The notes under the pieces are model-generated. The model saw nothing but the letters and a program-made list of their open reading frames with translations. It was not told the DNA's origin and did not search any database. A stretch of 64,000 bases of DNA from Sordaria brevicollis (Eukaryota > Ascomycota > Sordariomycetes > Sordariales > Sordariaceae), in NCBI GenBank assembly GCA_033439795.1, contig JAUTDP010000007.1, positions 3,224,001-3,288,000 on the forward strand, written 5' to 3'. Below are positions 34,730 to 47,800 of this stretch, one piece after another (position 1 is the first letter of the stretch; every line of letters begins with the position of its first letter). Made by a program: the position numbers and the translations under genes.

Positions 34730-37090
34730 ACCCCCGACGAAAAAGCTACCGCGGCTAAAACCGCTAAACTATTTACTACCGAAAGCGTTTAAATAAACGA
34801 GGCTTAAAAGAAGAATATATCTAATAAATTCGCGGTCGAATAAATTAAATTTAATATTATAAATATATTTATTACTCCTAATATAATTATTTAGTAAAAC
34901 GATACTTTTAAGCGTCGTTCGCTTAGTAATATTATAATCGGCACCCTTAAAAAAAAATAGGATACCTAATTACGCAATATCGATAAATTTAATCTAAAAG
35001 ACTACAATATTCCAAAAGATATAGATGAAGCTATTATATTTTTCAATTAGGAAATTATTAATAAATTCGCCGACGTTCGTTATATATTTAATATAGAGGA
35101 TTTATTCGGCTTTTTATATACGAAAATTAATGTAATTACGAAATATTAAACCTAATATAATAAAAATTATTTAGCCTTTACCTTTAAAGCTCTAACGGCT
35201 ACGGACTAAAATTATTAAGAATAAAATAATAATAATATCCTATTAATAAACTTCGACACTTTTAAATCTACTATCGAAAATCCTAAAGGCGTATACGCCA
35301 TTTTCGAAGAAATTAAACTATGGGCTATCTTAATTAAAATTATTCTTTCCTAACAACGGAAATATTAAATTATTATTATTAATTTAAATACTAACCTAGA
35401 ATAAATATATAAATATACTACTAATTTATTAAAATATTAAAAAGGCGCTAAAATAAATAATAAACGCTTCTGTAAAGATTTACGTAAGGAATAAAGTAAA
35501 AATATATTCCTAACGTATTAATTATTAAAGGCCCGTAGAAATAAGGATCCTAACCTCGAACCGGACGATTATAAGACCTTATATTATAAAAACGCCGTAT
35601 TATATAAAAAGAATTATAAATTCCAAACCTAATTTACCGCGCTACGTTAGACCGCCGATTACCCCAATAAGGGAATTTAAAATAATACCCCGTTTAATAA
35701 TAATTAGAACGACGATTTATCTAATAATAAAGAAATTTAAAATAATACCCCGTTTAACGACGGCCGTACCAATAAATAAAATACCCCTTACGAATAAAAA
35801 AATAATTCCTCGATTAAAAATTACTTATTTTACCCCTACTTTTTCGCTAAATAGAATAAAACTCGTTACGATTTAATTAAAAAGGAAAAAGAATTTACTA
35901 AAATTAAAAATAATTTAATAATTATAAAAATCTAAATCGAAAAGCTAAGAGGAGTAATAATTACCCGGGACGGTAACGTCGCCGATTTATATATTGTAAT
36001 TGTTATTTTAATTAAAGAAAATATCGACCTCTGTAAAGAAAATATTAATTTTTGTAAAAAGAAAATCGCCTTCTTAACCCCCGAAAACTTCGAATACTAT
36101 AACTATATTAACCGTAATAAAAATAACGATAATAAAGGATATTGCGAAGAAATATTTACTATTAATTTCTCTACTATTAATTAAGGACGCTTATTAATTA
36201 AAAAAAAGGATCCGCTTTATTTTTATAATGAAAAAAATAAAAATATTATTACTTTTAACGTTTAATACCGCCGTATCCTTAATAAATTTAAATTAAATAC
36301 CGATTATTTTTCCGATAATAAGGCTAAAAAAATATATATCGAAAATCGTACCGTTAATAAAATTACCTAGGATTTTAAACCCTACTTCGCTAATAGTCTT
36401 TATAATATTAAAACCTCTAATAAATTACTCGCTTATTTATACGCCGAATATTATAATTATAATCGAAAAGAAAAAGCTATTTACGAATTTAATAATTTAA
36501 AATTCGAAATAAATAGGGACTTTTAAAAATTCTATAATAAATTCGTACGTTTAGTAAAAAAATACAATCGCCTTCCCAATTTATAAAAATAAGAATTCAA
36601 TTAAAAATTCCCGGGTATTATTTAGAACGCCCTCTTTTAAAAATACAAATAAGAAAATATTACCTTTAATTAATACGCTTTAATAACTAAAAAAACAATC
36701 GAAATTAACTAACGTATTTTCTATAATAATAAAACTAAGAAAAATAATAAGGATAAAAATAAAAATACCTCCTCTTCTACGAATTCGTCTAATAAAATTA
36801 AGGGTTTTAATAATTCTAATAAAAACTCTAATAATATTATTAATAATAGTATTAATACTAATAGTAATAACCAAAGTAATTCTTATTACGCCCCCGATAT
36901 AATTTGTAAGGAAGCCTGTAAATTATTCGAAGAAAATAAATATTTTATATATAAGGAAATTAAATATCGTTTCCGTAATTATCTTAACCGCCGTAATAGA
37001 AACCCCAACCGTATTAACGAATTCGTCGACTACTATAGCCGTAAAGATAAAGAAGATAATAAACTAACTAATAATAAAACGGAAAATTAA
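34730..37090 (+). pseudogene. gag relic of the chromovirus
   Basis: A single frame, read through RIP stops, runs about 780 codons. It includes a capsid-like stretch (about 36300-36700), an acidic Ser/Asn/Asp linker (about 36720-36890), and a nucleocapsid zinc knuckle at about 36940-36985 in which the Cys and His of CX2CX4HX4C appear as Tyr or Cys (TGT-to-TAT and CAT-to-TAT transitions). The frame stops near 37090, before the protease. The N-terminal part carries a 60 bp tandem duplication. Confidence 0.75.
35650..35760 (+). repeat. 60 bp tandem duplication inside gag
   Basis: The segment AATTTAAAATAATACCCCG occurs at about 35673 and again at about 35733, exactly 60 bp apart, so the duplication keeps the frame (20 codons). 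Confidence 0.7.
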
Positions 37091-37189
37091 CTACTTTAAA
37101 AATATTAAATTCCTTCCTAAAGATTAAATTAATAAATATTTATTTTAGAAAAAACCTAAAAGAAGCACTACTAGAAAATATAAAAGTAA

Positions 37190-40100
37190 ATAAAGGTTTT
37201 TTAAAGGACTATTTAAGTAAACCCGCGTTAATTACATTTTATATTATAATAAATAATAATAAAAAAACTTTATTTACAAACAATACGCTTATTAATTCGG
37301 AAATAAACGGTAATATCTTTATAAATAAAAACTTTACTAATAATATAATTAAATAAGGAATAGAAAAATTATATAATTTTTATCCTTACGTTATAGGAGG
37401 GTATACCGGGCAATATAGCGAAATAATCGATTAATATTTAAAGGGAACTATTAAAATATAAAATTAATAATTCGATAAAGAGGTAATAATTATCGTTAAT
37501 TCGGGGTATAACGTCATTTTAAATAAATATTAATTAAAAAAATATAAGGTTTTGGTCAATATCGCTAACGCCAACTTTATTTTCGATAAAGCAATTATAA
37601 TATTATCGGCTTTTAATAAACGTATTTAAAAATTCAAAATACTTACTAAAAATATAATACTATCGCCCTTAGTAAAACCCAATTAACCAATCGAACTATT
37701 CGAAGAATTAAAAAAATAACCGATCTAACGCGGAAAAAATAAAGACTTAATAAAAATAAAACGATAATTATTAAATTAACGCGCCTTAAAAATAAAAGAG
37801 GAAGACGTAATACCTACGCGACGAAAATATATCGAAATATTAGAAGCTAAACGAAAAAACGACCCCCTCTAAAGCGAAAACGCGCAAAGCCGATACCGAT
37901 TAAAAAAAAATAACGTAAAATAATATAAATATTATAACGACCTTATAATAATTAATACCAACGCTTTTCTTATATTCGCTAAACGGGAATATATAAAAGT
38001 AATTAATCTTTACGAATTCGACCGATTTATTAACGATTATAAAAAATAAACCCTCGTTAAAAATAAAATAAAATTATATAAACAAACTAAAAAAAAAATC
38101 CTTAAATACACTTACGAATATTTAAATATATTTAATAAAAAGGAATTTAATACCTTACCGGACTATTGTACTAATAATTATAAAATTAATTTAACGGACG
38201 GAATAAAGCCCAAAAACTTTAAATATAATTTATTATATAAAATATCGGTCGATAAGTTAAAGGCCTATTAAAAATACGTAAATAAAGCGTTAATTAAAAG
38301 CTTTATCGAAAATAATTCTATATTTTAAGCTATACTTATCCTCTTCGTACTTAAAATTAATAGTAGATTAAAATTCTATATAAATTATCGGAAACTTAAC
38401 GTTATTATAAAGAAAAATAAGTACCTTCTTCCCTTAATTAATAAAACTATTACTAAAATTAACTAAGCGAAAATTTTTTCGAAGATCGATATTAAATAAG
38501 CCTTCTATTAAATCTATATATACCTCAACGACGAAAAATTTACGATATTCCGAACGAAATACAATACGTATAAATATAAAGTCCTACCCTTTAAACTAAT
38601 TAATAAGCTATTAATATTTTAACGGTATATTAATAAAATATTAATAGAATATTTCAATAACTTTTATAGCGCGTATATTAATAATATCTTTATTTTTTCG
38701 AATAATTTAAAGGAATATAAAATCTATATTAAAAAGGTATTAATTAGGTTAAAGGTAATAAAATTATAAACGGACCTAAATAAATACGAATTCTACGTCG
38801 AGAAGATTAAATTCTTAAATTTTATTATTGGGACTAATAGCGTATCCATTAACCCTTAAAAGATCGTAATCGTAAAGGACTAATAAGTTCTAATAAATAT
38901 ACAAAAAGTATAATCCTTTTTAAAGTTTTATAATTTTTACCGGCGCTTTATTAAAAATTATAGCCGGATTGCTAAATTATTAATAGTAATAACGAAAAAA
39001 AAAGAAATTTTCAATTAGAATAAAAATTATTAAATTACCTTCGAAGAATTCAAAGGACGATTATTATTAATACCTATCTTAACGCATTTTAAATATAAAT
39101 GGCTAATATAAATAAAAATAAACGCTTTAAATAGAATAATAGCGGGAATTTTATCCCAATTAGTCGATAATAAATAGCGTCCGGTTACCTTCTATTTTAA
39201 AACCATATATAAAATAGAATATAATTATTCAATCTACGATAAAAAATTAATAATTATTATTAAAGCCCTATAATATTAACGGATAGAATTTATTAAATTA
39301 TACGAACCTTTCTTAATCCTTACAAATAACGAAGCATTTAAATAATTTAATATTAAAAGATTTCTAAATTTACAATAAGTAAATTAAGCGGAATTCTTAT
39401 CCTAATATTATTTTATTATATTATATCGATTAAAAAGGGAGAATAAAATTACTAATACCTTATTAAAGAAGGCGGAAAATTTAAAGAATTAAAAAATTAA
39501 ATAGGAAGTTCAATATACCCTCTAACTCTTTAAGAATTTAAAGGACGGCCATATAATATAACCCAATAATATAATTAATAATATTACTACCGTTTACGCA
39601 TTTATTTCGTCTTTAGGAACCTTTATAAAAATTAACCTAAAAATCGCGGAGGGCAATTATAAAAAACGTTTAGAAGGATATTTTCTAATAAATTATTTTA
39701 TATTCGAAAATAAAACTTACCTAGACTTAGAAATCTACCGAAATATAACTAGGAAGAGGGAAAATAAATATTAACTTATTATTAATAAGATCTTTACCCA
39801 TTTCAATAAATTTATTATATTACCGGGTACCCTAAGAGTTTAAATTATCTATAAATTATACGCGAAAATTATTACCGCTTATCCAAACCGGAATAAAATA
39901 AAACGTTTAATTACTATATAATATTAATAATTAGGGATAACCGATAATATCGACCGTTTCGTTACTAATTGCGTAATATATTATATTTCGAAAATTCCCT
40001 ATAATAAAACACCTAATAAATTGGAGCCTATTCCGACAGCCCAATGTACTTAATAAAGCCTAATCGTAAACTTTAAATCGATGCTTAAAAATAAGCAGGG

Positions 40101-41300
40101 ATTTAATAACGTATTCGTAATAATAGATTAATTAAATAAAGTATTATAAATTATCCTTTATTTTATTATAATAATTACTAAAGACGTAGCCCGTATATAT
40201 TACGAAAGTTTATATTATATTTACAATTTACTAAATAAAATTATCTCGGATAAGGGTCCCTAATTTATTTTAAATATTATAAACGAATTAATAAAAATTC
40301 TTAATATCCGATAGAAATTAATTTCCTCAGATTATAACTAAATTGCGGAATAAGCGGAAATTATAAACGAATATTTCGATTAATATTTTCGTCCTTTCGT
40401 TAATTACTTTTAAAATAATTAATCGGAAGCGATCCTAATAATAAACGCCGTCTAAATAGGGATATTATATAATAATTTAAAAGGAATATAATTATACAAA
40501 ATATTAAAAAGGTTCCCTATATCCAATACCCTAAATTAAGAAGTACGTATAAACTTTAACGGCGCTCGGTTAACAATTAGGGAAAAGCTTAATTATAAAG
40601 ATATATAAAGAATAATAAAACGAATTCGAAATTTCGTAGAAAAAACTAGGGAATATATTACTAAAACCTAAGAACGAATAGCTAAATAAGCAAATAAATA
40701 TTAATGCGTCCTAAATTTCAATCCCGGAAATAAAATATTTATTATTAAACGGAACGAATTTACCGATTAGCTAAACTATAAATTCGACTTTCCTTTAACC
40801 AATTAATATTTTAAAATTAAAGAAAAGTATAATTATTCATTTAAATTAGAAGTCCTAAAAGGGTAGAAGGGAACGGACATTTTTTATATAAATCGATTAA
40901 GGAAATACCCTAATAATTTATTACCCGGCCAAAAATTAAAAAAATTAATAAGAAAATATATTAATAATAATATTAAATAGGAAGTAGAGGAAATTTTAGC
41001 TTTTCGAATATATTTTAATAAATTTTAATACCGAATAAATTAAAAGGGATACGACCCGGACCCGAAATTTTATAACGCTAAGAATTTTAAAAATTTACTT
41101 AAATTATTACAAACCTATTATAAAGTATACCCAAAATACCCGGGCCTGCTATTATATTTAAAAGAATAATTATAAAAGGCGGAAGTAAAAGAATTCGATA
41201 AAAACCACCCGGATAATAATATTCCTTTAAAAAAAGGTATAAAGAGGCTAAGGAAGATAATAGGCACTAAGAAATAAAAAACCTACTTTATATATAATAA
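37190..41300 (+). pseudogene. pol relic: protease, reverse transcriptase, RNase H, integrase, chromodomain
   Basis: Protease: VNSGYNVIL at about 37495-37521 (DSG with D-to-N). Reverse transcriptase: INSRLKFYINYRKLN at about 38356-38400, then KIDIKQAF, VLPFKL, and the catalytic box YINN at 38674-38685 (YxDD with both Asp as Asn). RNase H: about 39060-39300, with YNYSIYDKKL. Integrase: the catalytic SDKGP Asp at 40249-40251 and Glu at 40357-40359, exactly 35 residues apart (D-35-E). Chromodomain: about 40978-41155, reading VEEILAFRIYFNKFQYRI followed by GYDPDPKFYNAKNFKN. All catalytic Asp codons in the RT box are mutated, so it is dead. The element could have been active before RIP. Confidence 0.9.
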
Positions 41301-41340
41301 TAATTCTAATATTTCGAAAATTCGGGGCGAATCTTTTTCG

Positions 41341-41353
41341 GAAAGGGGGGTAA
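41341..41353 (+). promoter_or_regulatory. Polypurine tract before the 3' LTR
   Basis: GAAAGGGGGGTAA immediately precedes the 3' LTR and would prime plus-strand DNA synthesis. Its position confirms the plus-strand orientation of the element. Confidence 0.8.
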
Positions 41354-41606
41354 TATTATAACGCTAGCGGATAGGGTCCCTATTTAGCGGACCGGTTATC
41401 GCTCAGGCAATTATTTAATAAAGGTTAACTATACCAACGTACGTAACTACGTACTACCTTCGTAGGTCGCCCGCGCCCAAGTATAAAACCCTAATACGGG
41501 GCGTACCCTTTACTCGTTTCTTCTTTTCTTCTTCATTTTGTAATTCTATAATAGATTTGAATTCAACGTATTAAACTTGTCTCTCGTAACTACGTCGCTC
41601 GTAACA
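41354..41606 (+). repeat. 3' LTR, 253 bp
   Basis: Same length as the 5' LTR and colinear without gaps; it ends CTCGTAACA at 41606. The mutated positions differ from those in the 5' LTR, so the pre-RIP sequence could be inferred position by position. Confidence 0.93.
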
Positions 41607-41611
41607 AGGGT
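41607..41611. repeat. Target site duplication, right copy
   Basis: AGGGT directly after the 3' LTR; it pairs with GGGGT at 34363-34367. Confidence 0.75.
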
Positions 41612-43890
41612 AATTTATAGCCGATTACGTACGTTCTTTTAAAGAATTTTAAAAAAAAAAGCGTTAAAAGCCTAATTACTTTAATTCGCAATTATATATA
41701 TAAAAAACTTATTTAAGAATCGACGTTATTAATAAACTTATTAAATTTAATATCGACGGTAGTTTATTATATACGTTCGTTAATTTAGTAGAGGATATAT
41801 CCCTTATATTATATATAAATAGGGCTTAAATATTAAAGTAGGCGCTCTTAAAATTACTTTTATTCGCCTAAATAATAGCTAAATATACTATAATTTATAT
41901 AGAAAAGAAGCGCGTCCTTATAATAGTAAACTCGCTTTAGTTTTAAATATAAATCCTCTCGTTCTAACTATAATTAGAATTATAACCCTATATTTTAATT
42001 AAAGTAAAATCTAATTATATATTAATAATAATATAAAATATTATAGGCACTCTTCCGGAAGGTCGGGTTAAGAATTAAAATAATTTATAATAATTAAACG
42101 TATATTTAACGCAATAAGGTTATCGCTAAATAAAATTAATTAGGATAGTATTTATACGTTTTAATCTTCAATTCTACCGTTAATACCGTAGATTTAAATT
42201 TATATTATTAATATTATATCGGTATTAATTTAAATTTCGTTTAGAATATTAATATAATATTTTAATATATAGGCCGCCTTTATAAAATCGGATAATAAAA
42301 TATCGTAAAATAGTAATTATTTATTATATACGGTATAATTTATAATTAAATTAAAGAGAAGATCTTACGTAAAGTAAATTATTCTTATATTATAATTATA
42401 ATAATAATTTTATACTCTAATTATAATAATATTTATTAATAATCTAATTAATAAATTTACGAATTTATACCTAATTTTAACTTAGCGGCCAAAAATATCC
42501 CGGCCGAAGTAGGATAATACTTTAAAACGTTAATAAATTACAAAGCCGCGAAATATTTATTATCGTAAAATTTTAATCGTTTCGCTTAAATTACCGAAAC
42601 CTTTTAAAATATTAATAATTACTTTTCGCTTCGAACGCGTATAATAAGCAATTTCTATTCAAAAGTATTATTATTTATTATAATTATTATTAAAAATAAA
42701 AATGCTAATAAAATCGATTAAATTCGGCTAAAAGGGGCCTTCCCTTTAATTAAATTATATTTCGCCGATAGTAATCGAAAATTTAAATAAGTAAAAAATA
42801 TTTAAAGCGCTTTAAGGTAAATAAAAATTTATATTTATAAATTATTAAATAGGTTTTCGAAGCCCGCTATCGGTAATTCGAAGTTAAATATTATAAAGCG
42901 TATTAAAAAGGTAAATAAAATCTCGCTCTTTAACGAATAAAATATAACTTTTAATACGGAAAGCTATAAACCGAAGGCCGAATTTATACCGGAGGAATTA
43001 AATACTAAAATAAAGAAGATTATAATTAATTTTATTAAAAAATAATTTAATACGCTATTATCGAGAAAGATTGTTAAATAATTTACGTACGTATAAAAGG
43101 TCTTTAAAAATTTTTAATTAGTAAATATTAAAGAAGATTCCCCTACGCCGCTTTAAACTACCGTTAATTCGGTTATAGTAAAGCGGATAAAATCCCCTAA
43201 TTTTATTTAAGAACGGAGTAATATTAAACGCTATAAAGTTAATAATACCCCGAATATAATTACAACCCCTATATTATTTAATATAAAAAACGACGACGAC
43301 GATTTTAATACCTATTTCGAATTAATAATAAAGATATATTTCGGCCGTATAAAGGCTATTACGGCCGCGAACCCTATAGACCCTACGGCGATAGAACTTT
43401 TTAAATAGGTTATTAATAGTAAAATTAATAACTTTATTCCGGATAATATCCTTACTTAGGTATTTAAACGTATAGAGTTTTTCGAATAGGGATTTATTAG
43501 TAAATATTTTAACGCCTAGAAAATTTATTTTATATTTATATATATTCGCAAAATTTAAAGCGAAGATAAATTTAATAATTTAAAGGGTAAAATTATTTTA
43601 AAAGATTTTTATTTTAAATATACGAAAATCCTTCGGTAGGCTTCTAAATAAATTTATATACTAAAAGATATAATTACGGATAAAAATACTTTTAGTATTA
43701 ATAATATTAATTAATAACCTTATATCGTTAAGGCCGAATTGCGTATTTTTTAAATTGGCCGCGATTAATTTATAAAAGCGTTGAAGAAATAATATTCTAA
43801 GGGTAAATTAATAAAGAATACCGAATAGTACGTTTAAATTATAAAATCGCGTTTAAACCTTAATAAAGCGGATTTAATATAACCTACTGA

Positions 43891-44125
43891 TATTATTACA
43901 ATTAGAATAATATTTCGCGAGGACGAGGGTAACCCTAAATAAACGATTATTCTTAATAGAACGATTAATAATACTATAATTAAAGTAATATTTCGTAGGG
44001 ACGAGGGTAACCCTAAATAAATAATTACTCCTAATAAAACGATTAGTAATATTATAATTAGAATAATATTTCACAGGGATAAGGGTAACCCTAAGTAAGC
44101 GATTACTCCTAATAGAATAATAACT
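43891..44125 (+). repeat. 78 bp tandem repeat, three copies, in the helicase relic
   Basis: The element ATTTCG/CACAGGGA..GAGGGTAACCCTAAATAA recurs at about 43913, 43991 and 44069, exactly 78 bp apart. In the helicase frame each copy encodes 26 residues around the core IFRRDEGNPK. The period keeps the frame, so it was part of the protein. Confidence 0.85.
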
Positions 44126-44829
44126 ATTAAATCCCCGAATATAAATAATATTAGCGACGGAGAAGTAATTATTATTACTTTTCTAATAAGTGTAATAATT
44201 AATATTAAAAGCGACGACGTCGTTATATTTAATATACCGGTTAATAATTCCTTTAATAATATTTATACCGAGTATATTTCGATAGCGGATTATATTAAAT
44301 AAATAGAAAATATACTTTTTATCGCTCCGGTTAATTTAAAGGACGTTTCGGATATTATCGCTACCGATTTTCCGGTTAAAGAATTATAAAAAGCTAAGAC
44401 CGAATTGGTAAGGGATAGAATTATTATTTAATCCTTAATATATAAATTTATTCTTTAAAAGGTTAAATGCGACGAGGAAGCTAAAATAATTTAAGAATTT
44501 TATATTACTATTTAATATTTAAAGGATAAATAATATATTAACGATATTAATAAAAGGTTAATTTAGGAGGTGTATATTATCGAATAAGAAAAGGTTTTTA
44601 ATACCGTTATTTATTTAATAATTTATATCGTTTAATAACGTAACCTTATTATATAGTGTATAATTAATTTATTAAATAACGGTAGGAAATTTTATTTAAA
44701 ATTAGAAGAATATATTTAGGCTTGCGGTTACGGATATAATTTTATAATAAATAAGAAAGACGGTAAAGTGGCGGTTAAATTACCTTCTTATATTATTAAG
44801 GTAGAAATTACGTATATTCTTTAAATAAA

Positions 44830-47800
44830 AATTATTAAATTGCAATATATTTAAATTATAGCGTAAAGAAGTAGGTAATAAATGAATTTTATATATCGTA
44901 TAATTCTTATTTTATTTTACTAGTTATTAAGGTAGGAATTTCGGGATGGAATTTGCGGATAGGAATTATAAATAAGCGGTAGGTTTTGCCTATTATAATT
45001 TACAATAGTAAATAAATATTTAATTACTATATAATAATTGTTTATAATTATAAATTTAACGATTAATATCGTTTATTTAATATTAAAGCGCTTTATTAAA
45101 TAATTTTGCGGAAAGTTACAAGTGAAAAAATTAATAATACGATAAATTAGGATAATATATTACTAATATTTATTTTAATTACCTTTTACCTATAATACCC
45201 CGCTTATTAAAATATAAGAGATTATTTAATTCGTTTATTTAATAGTTATATTTATAGCGATATACGGTTAAACCCCTATTCGATATATTAATCGGTATAA
45301 AGTAGATATTAGATTAGGAATTATATATATACGATTAAAGTAAACTACTTTACGGGTTTATTATTAGGGATATATAATATTTTAATTAATAGCCGGTTAT
45401 AAAATAAGAAAGGCGGTAAAACGGACGAATTCTATTCGGTAAATTTAACGCCGGTATTACGGATTAATAATTAAATATCAGATATATTCTAATTTAATAT
45501 ATTTATATACTTACGCGGAATTTCCGTTTAATATTTATTTCCGGCGCCCTATATAGCGTCCTACGTAAATATTATTATTTTAATAAAGAAAGTCCCTAAT
45601 ATATAATTCGCTATTAAAATAATATATAAAATATATTTTAAAAGGATAATTAATAACGTTAAAATATATAATAAAATTCGTAAATAATATAATTTAATAG
45701 AAAATTCAAGAAATAAAACGAAGTTATTTCGCCTCCGACTTTATTTCCTAGGACCTCCCTCCTTCCTAATTCCAATTTATTCCCTATATTCTTCACCCCT
45801 TACTATTCTTTACGCCTCTAAGTACAACCTACGGTTATTAATTATTATTATATCTTTTCGTATTTAATTATTAAAATATTTTATTTAACCTTTTATATAT
45901 TATATTAATAAATATTTTTAATCTTTATAATATATTACGAACGGCCTTTAGGTTTTTAATTTATTATTTATTTCGTAAGTAAGTTTCGTTTTCCACTTTT
46001 TATTATTTACGCCTTTAAATATAATTTACGGATATTAATTTATTACTTTATATTACCGTTTAATTATTAAAATATTTTATTTAACCTTTCGCTAATTACG
46101 TTACGAATATTTCGGTATTTTTAGCGTATTATAAACGACCTCTAAACTTTTAATTTATTATTCGTATTGTAAATAAGTTTATAAAGCGGAGTAATAAATA
46201 TATTATTATAGAAAATACCTCTAAGGATAATAATACGGATATTATTATCTTTAATATATAAATATCCTATTATTTACGTTTAATAAATTCGTTTAATTTA
46301 TATTTTTAATAACCGAATAATTCTAATAGCTATTAATCTTATAAAGATATTAAATCTAATAGAAATTGGAATTTAATTTATAAGGATATTAAATTTAATA
46401 ATTGGGATAATAAATTAAAAGTATACTTTATTACTTAGCGATTATTTAAAAAGAGGAAGATAAAAATAATATATAGTAATAAATTACCTATAAATAGCGC
46501 TGGGATTCGAAATTTATATCCTCCTCCGAATTATAATATATTAATTATTAACGAAAAACGCTTTAAAAAAGGAGATAATTGGGTTAATAAAATAAATAAT
46601 ATCCGGTTCGTTTTAATAATTATATTAACGCTTTAAAAATAGAGAAACCTACTCCCGCTTTTCGATAATTTAAATTATTTTCCTTTCTATTATAATATAA
46701 AAAGGGATTTACCCCCTAAAGTCTTTAACGTTCAGATTCTTATTAAATATATATAAATCGTTTATAAAATTCGCCTCTTATAAATAAAACCCGGCTCTAA
46801 TAAAGAAATTCCGTATTATCTAATTTTAAAGCCTTTCGACTTTTAAATATTAAAAACGTATAACCCTAATTAATTTTATTAATTTACCGTTTTAGTAATT
46901 CTATTTTTAATATTAAAACGGTTATAAAATTATTATTTATAATTATAAACCCATTTCGAAATTAAAACGTTTAACCTCCTTTCCGTTAATATACTATTTA
47001 TATAGCCGGCGTCGATTAAATTACGCCCCGCTATTTAAATTCTTTTACGAAAAAATTAAATAAAATACGTAATTAATTATATATCGAATATTATATTATA
47101 TATATCCAATTTTTAATTATACGAAGCTTTTATCGCCTAACCCTCGTTTATTAAACGGGTAATATAATTTAAAATTGAAATTAATTATATAAATAGCGAA
47201 AAAGTAAAATAAAAGGAATTAATAATTTAATTTAATAATTATTTAAAGTACTCCGTTATAAAATTATTCGAAAAATTACCGCTTAAAGAGATTATAATAT
47301 AGAGCGAAAAGCGGTTATATTTTGGATAAATATTTTAAACCCCCTTCCTTAATTAGGAAAAGCGTATCCCGGTTTTTATTTCCGGTAATTTAATTTTATA
47401 AGAATCGCGATATCCGCCGGATTAATATAAAAGAAAGGGAAATAATACGGAAATAATAAATATATTTCGTTTTTTATTTACCCTTCTACCCTAATTTATA
47501 TTAAATAATAAGGAAGGTAAATCCTCCTTTATAAATAGAATACCGCGCGTATATTAATATTTATAATATAATATTTATATATTATAAGGATACGTTATTG
47601 GAATCCGCTCGTAAAATATAAATTTTAACTATATTAAATAATATTAATTAAAAGATTTACTATTTAGAAAATACGTAGCGCAATATATTAATTAATAATT
47701 AGAATAGGTTAAAATACTAATTTAAATATATAAAGGCTAAAATTAACGCTATAAAAGTATTTATTTATTTTATTAATTTATATTTCGAAGTATTATATTT

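Larger units (their letters stand above)
34368..41606 (+). mobile_element. Complete Ty3/gypsy chromovirus LTR retrotransposon, RIP-inactivated
   Basis: A 7,239 bp element with two 253 bp LTRs (34368-34620 and 41354-41606), a 5 bp target duplication, a polypurine tract at 41341-41353, and gag followed by pol on the plus strand. Domain order in pol is protease, reverse transcriptase, RNase H, integrase, chromodomain, the order of chromoviruses. The LTRs differ at about 34 positions by hand count. All are transitions and there are no indels, so the copies diverged by RIP and not by ordinary decay. It sits inside the SNF2-like relic, in the same orientation. Confidence 0.93.
41607..44830 (+). pseudogene. 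SNF2-type helicase relic, C-terminal portion with long extension
   Basis: Deleting the retroelement and one target copy continues the frame of the left half without a shift. The right half holds the second RecA-like lobe: KKRVLIIV at about 41910 (motif IV type), a TVDLNL segment near 42190 (motif V type), and motif VI, IGRLYKIG, at 42269-42292 (QaxGRxhRiGQ type). After it the same frame runs on for about 830 codons to about 44830, broken only by TAA/TAG. This extension contains acidic and Lys-rich stretches and three 26-residue tandem repeats (43891-44125). I do not recognise the extension. The whole gene would encode well over 1,500 residues. Confidence 0.72.

Noticed and set aside
36680..36874. 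Minus-strand open frame rich in Ile/Asn
   Set aside because: Antisense of the acidic gag linker; it is open only because RIP produced AT-rich codons. No family features.
43874..44074. Minus-strand open frame with internal repeats
   Set aside because: It is the antisense of the 78 bp coding repeats of the helicase relic, whose plus-strand frame is continuous for kilobases.
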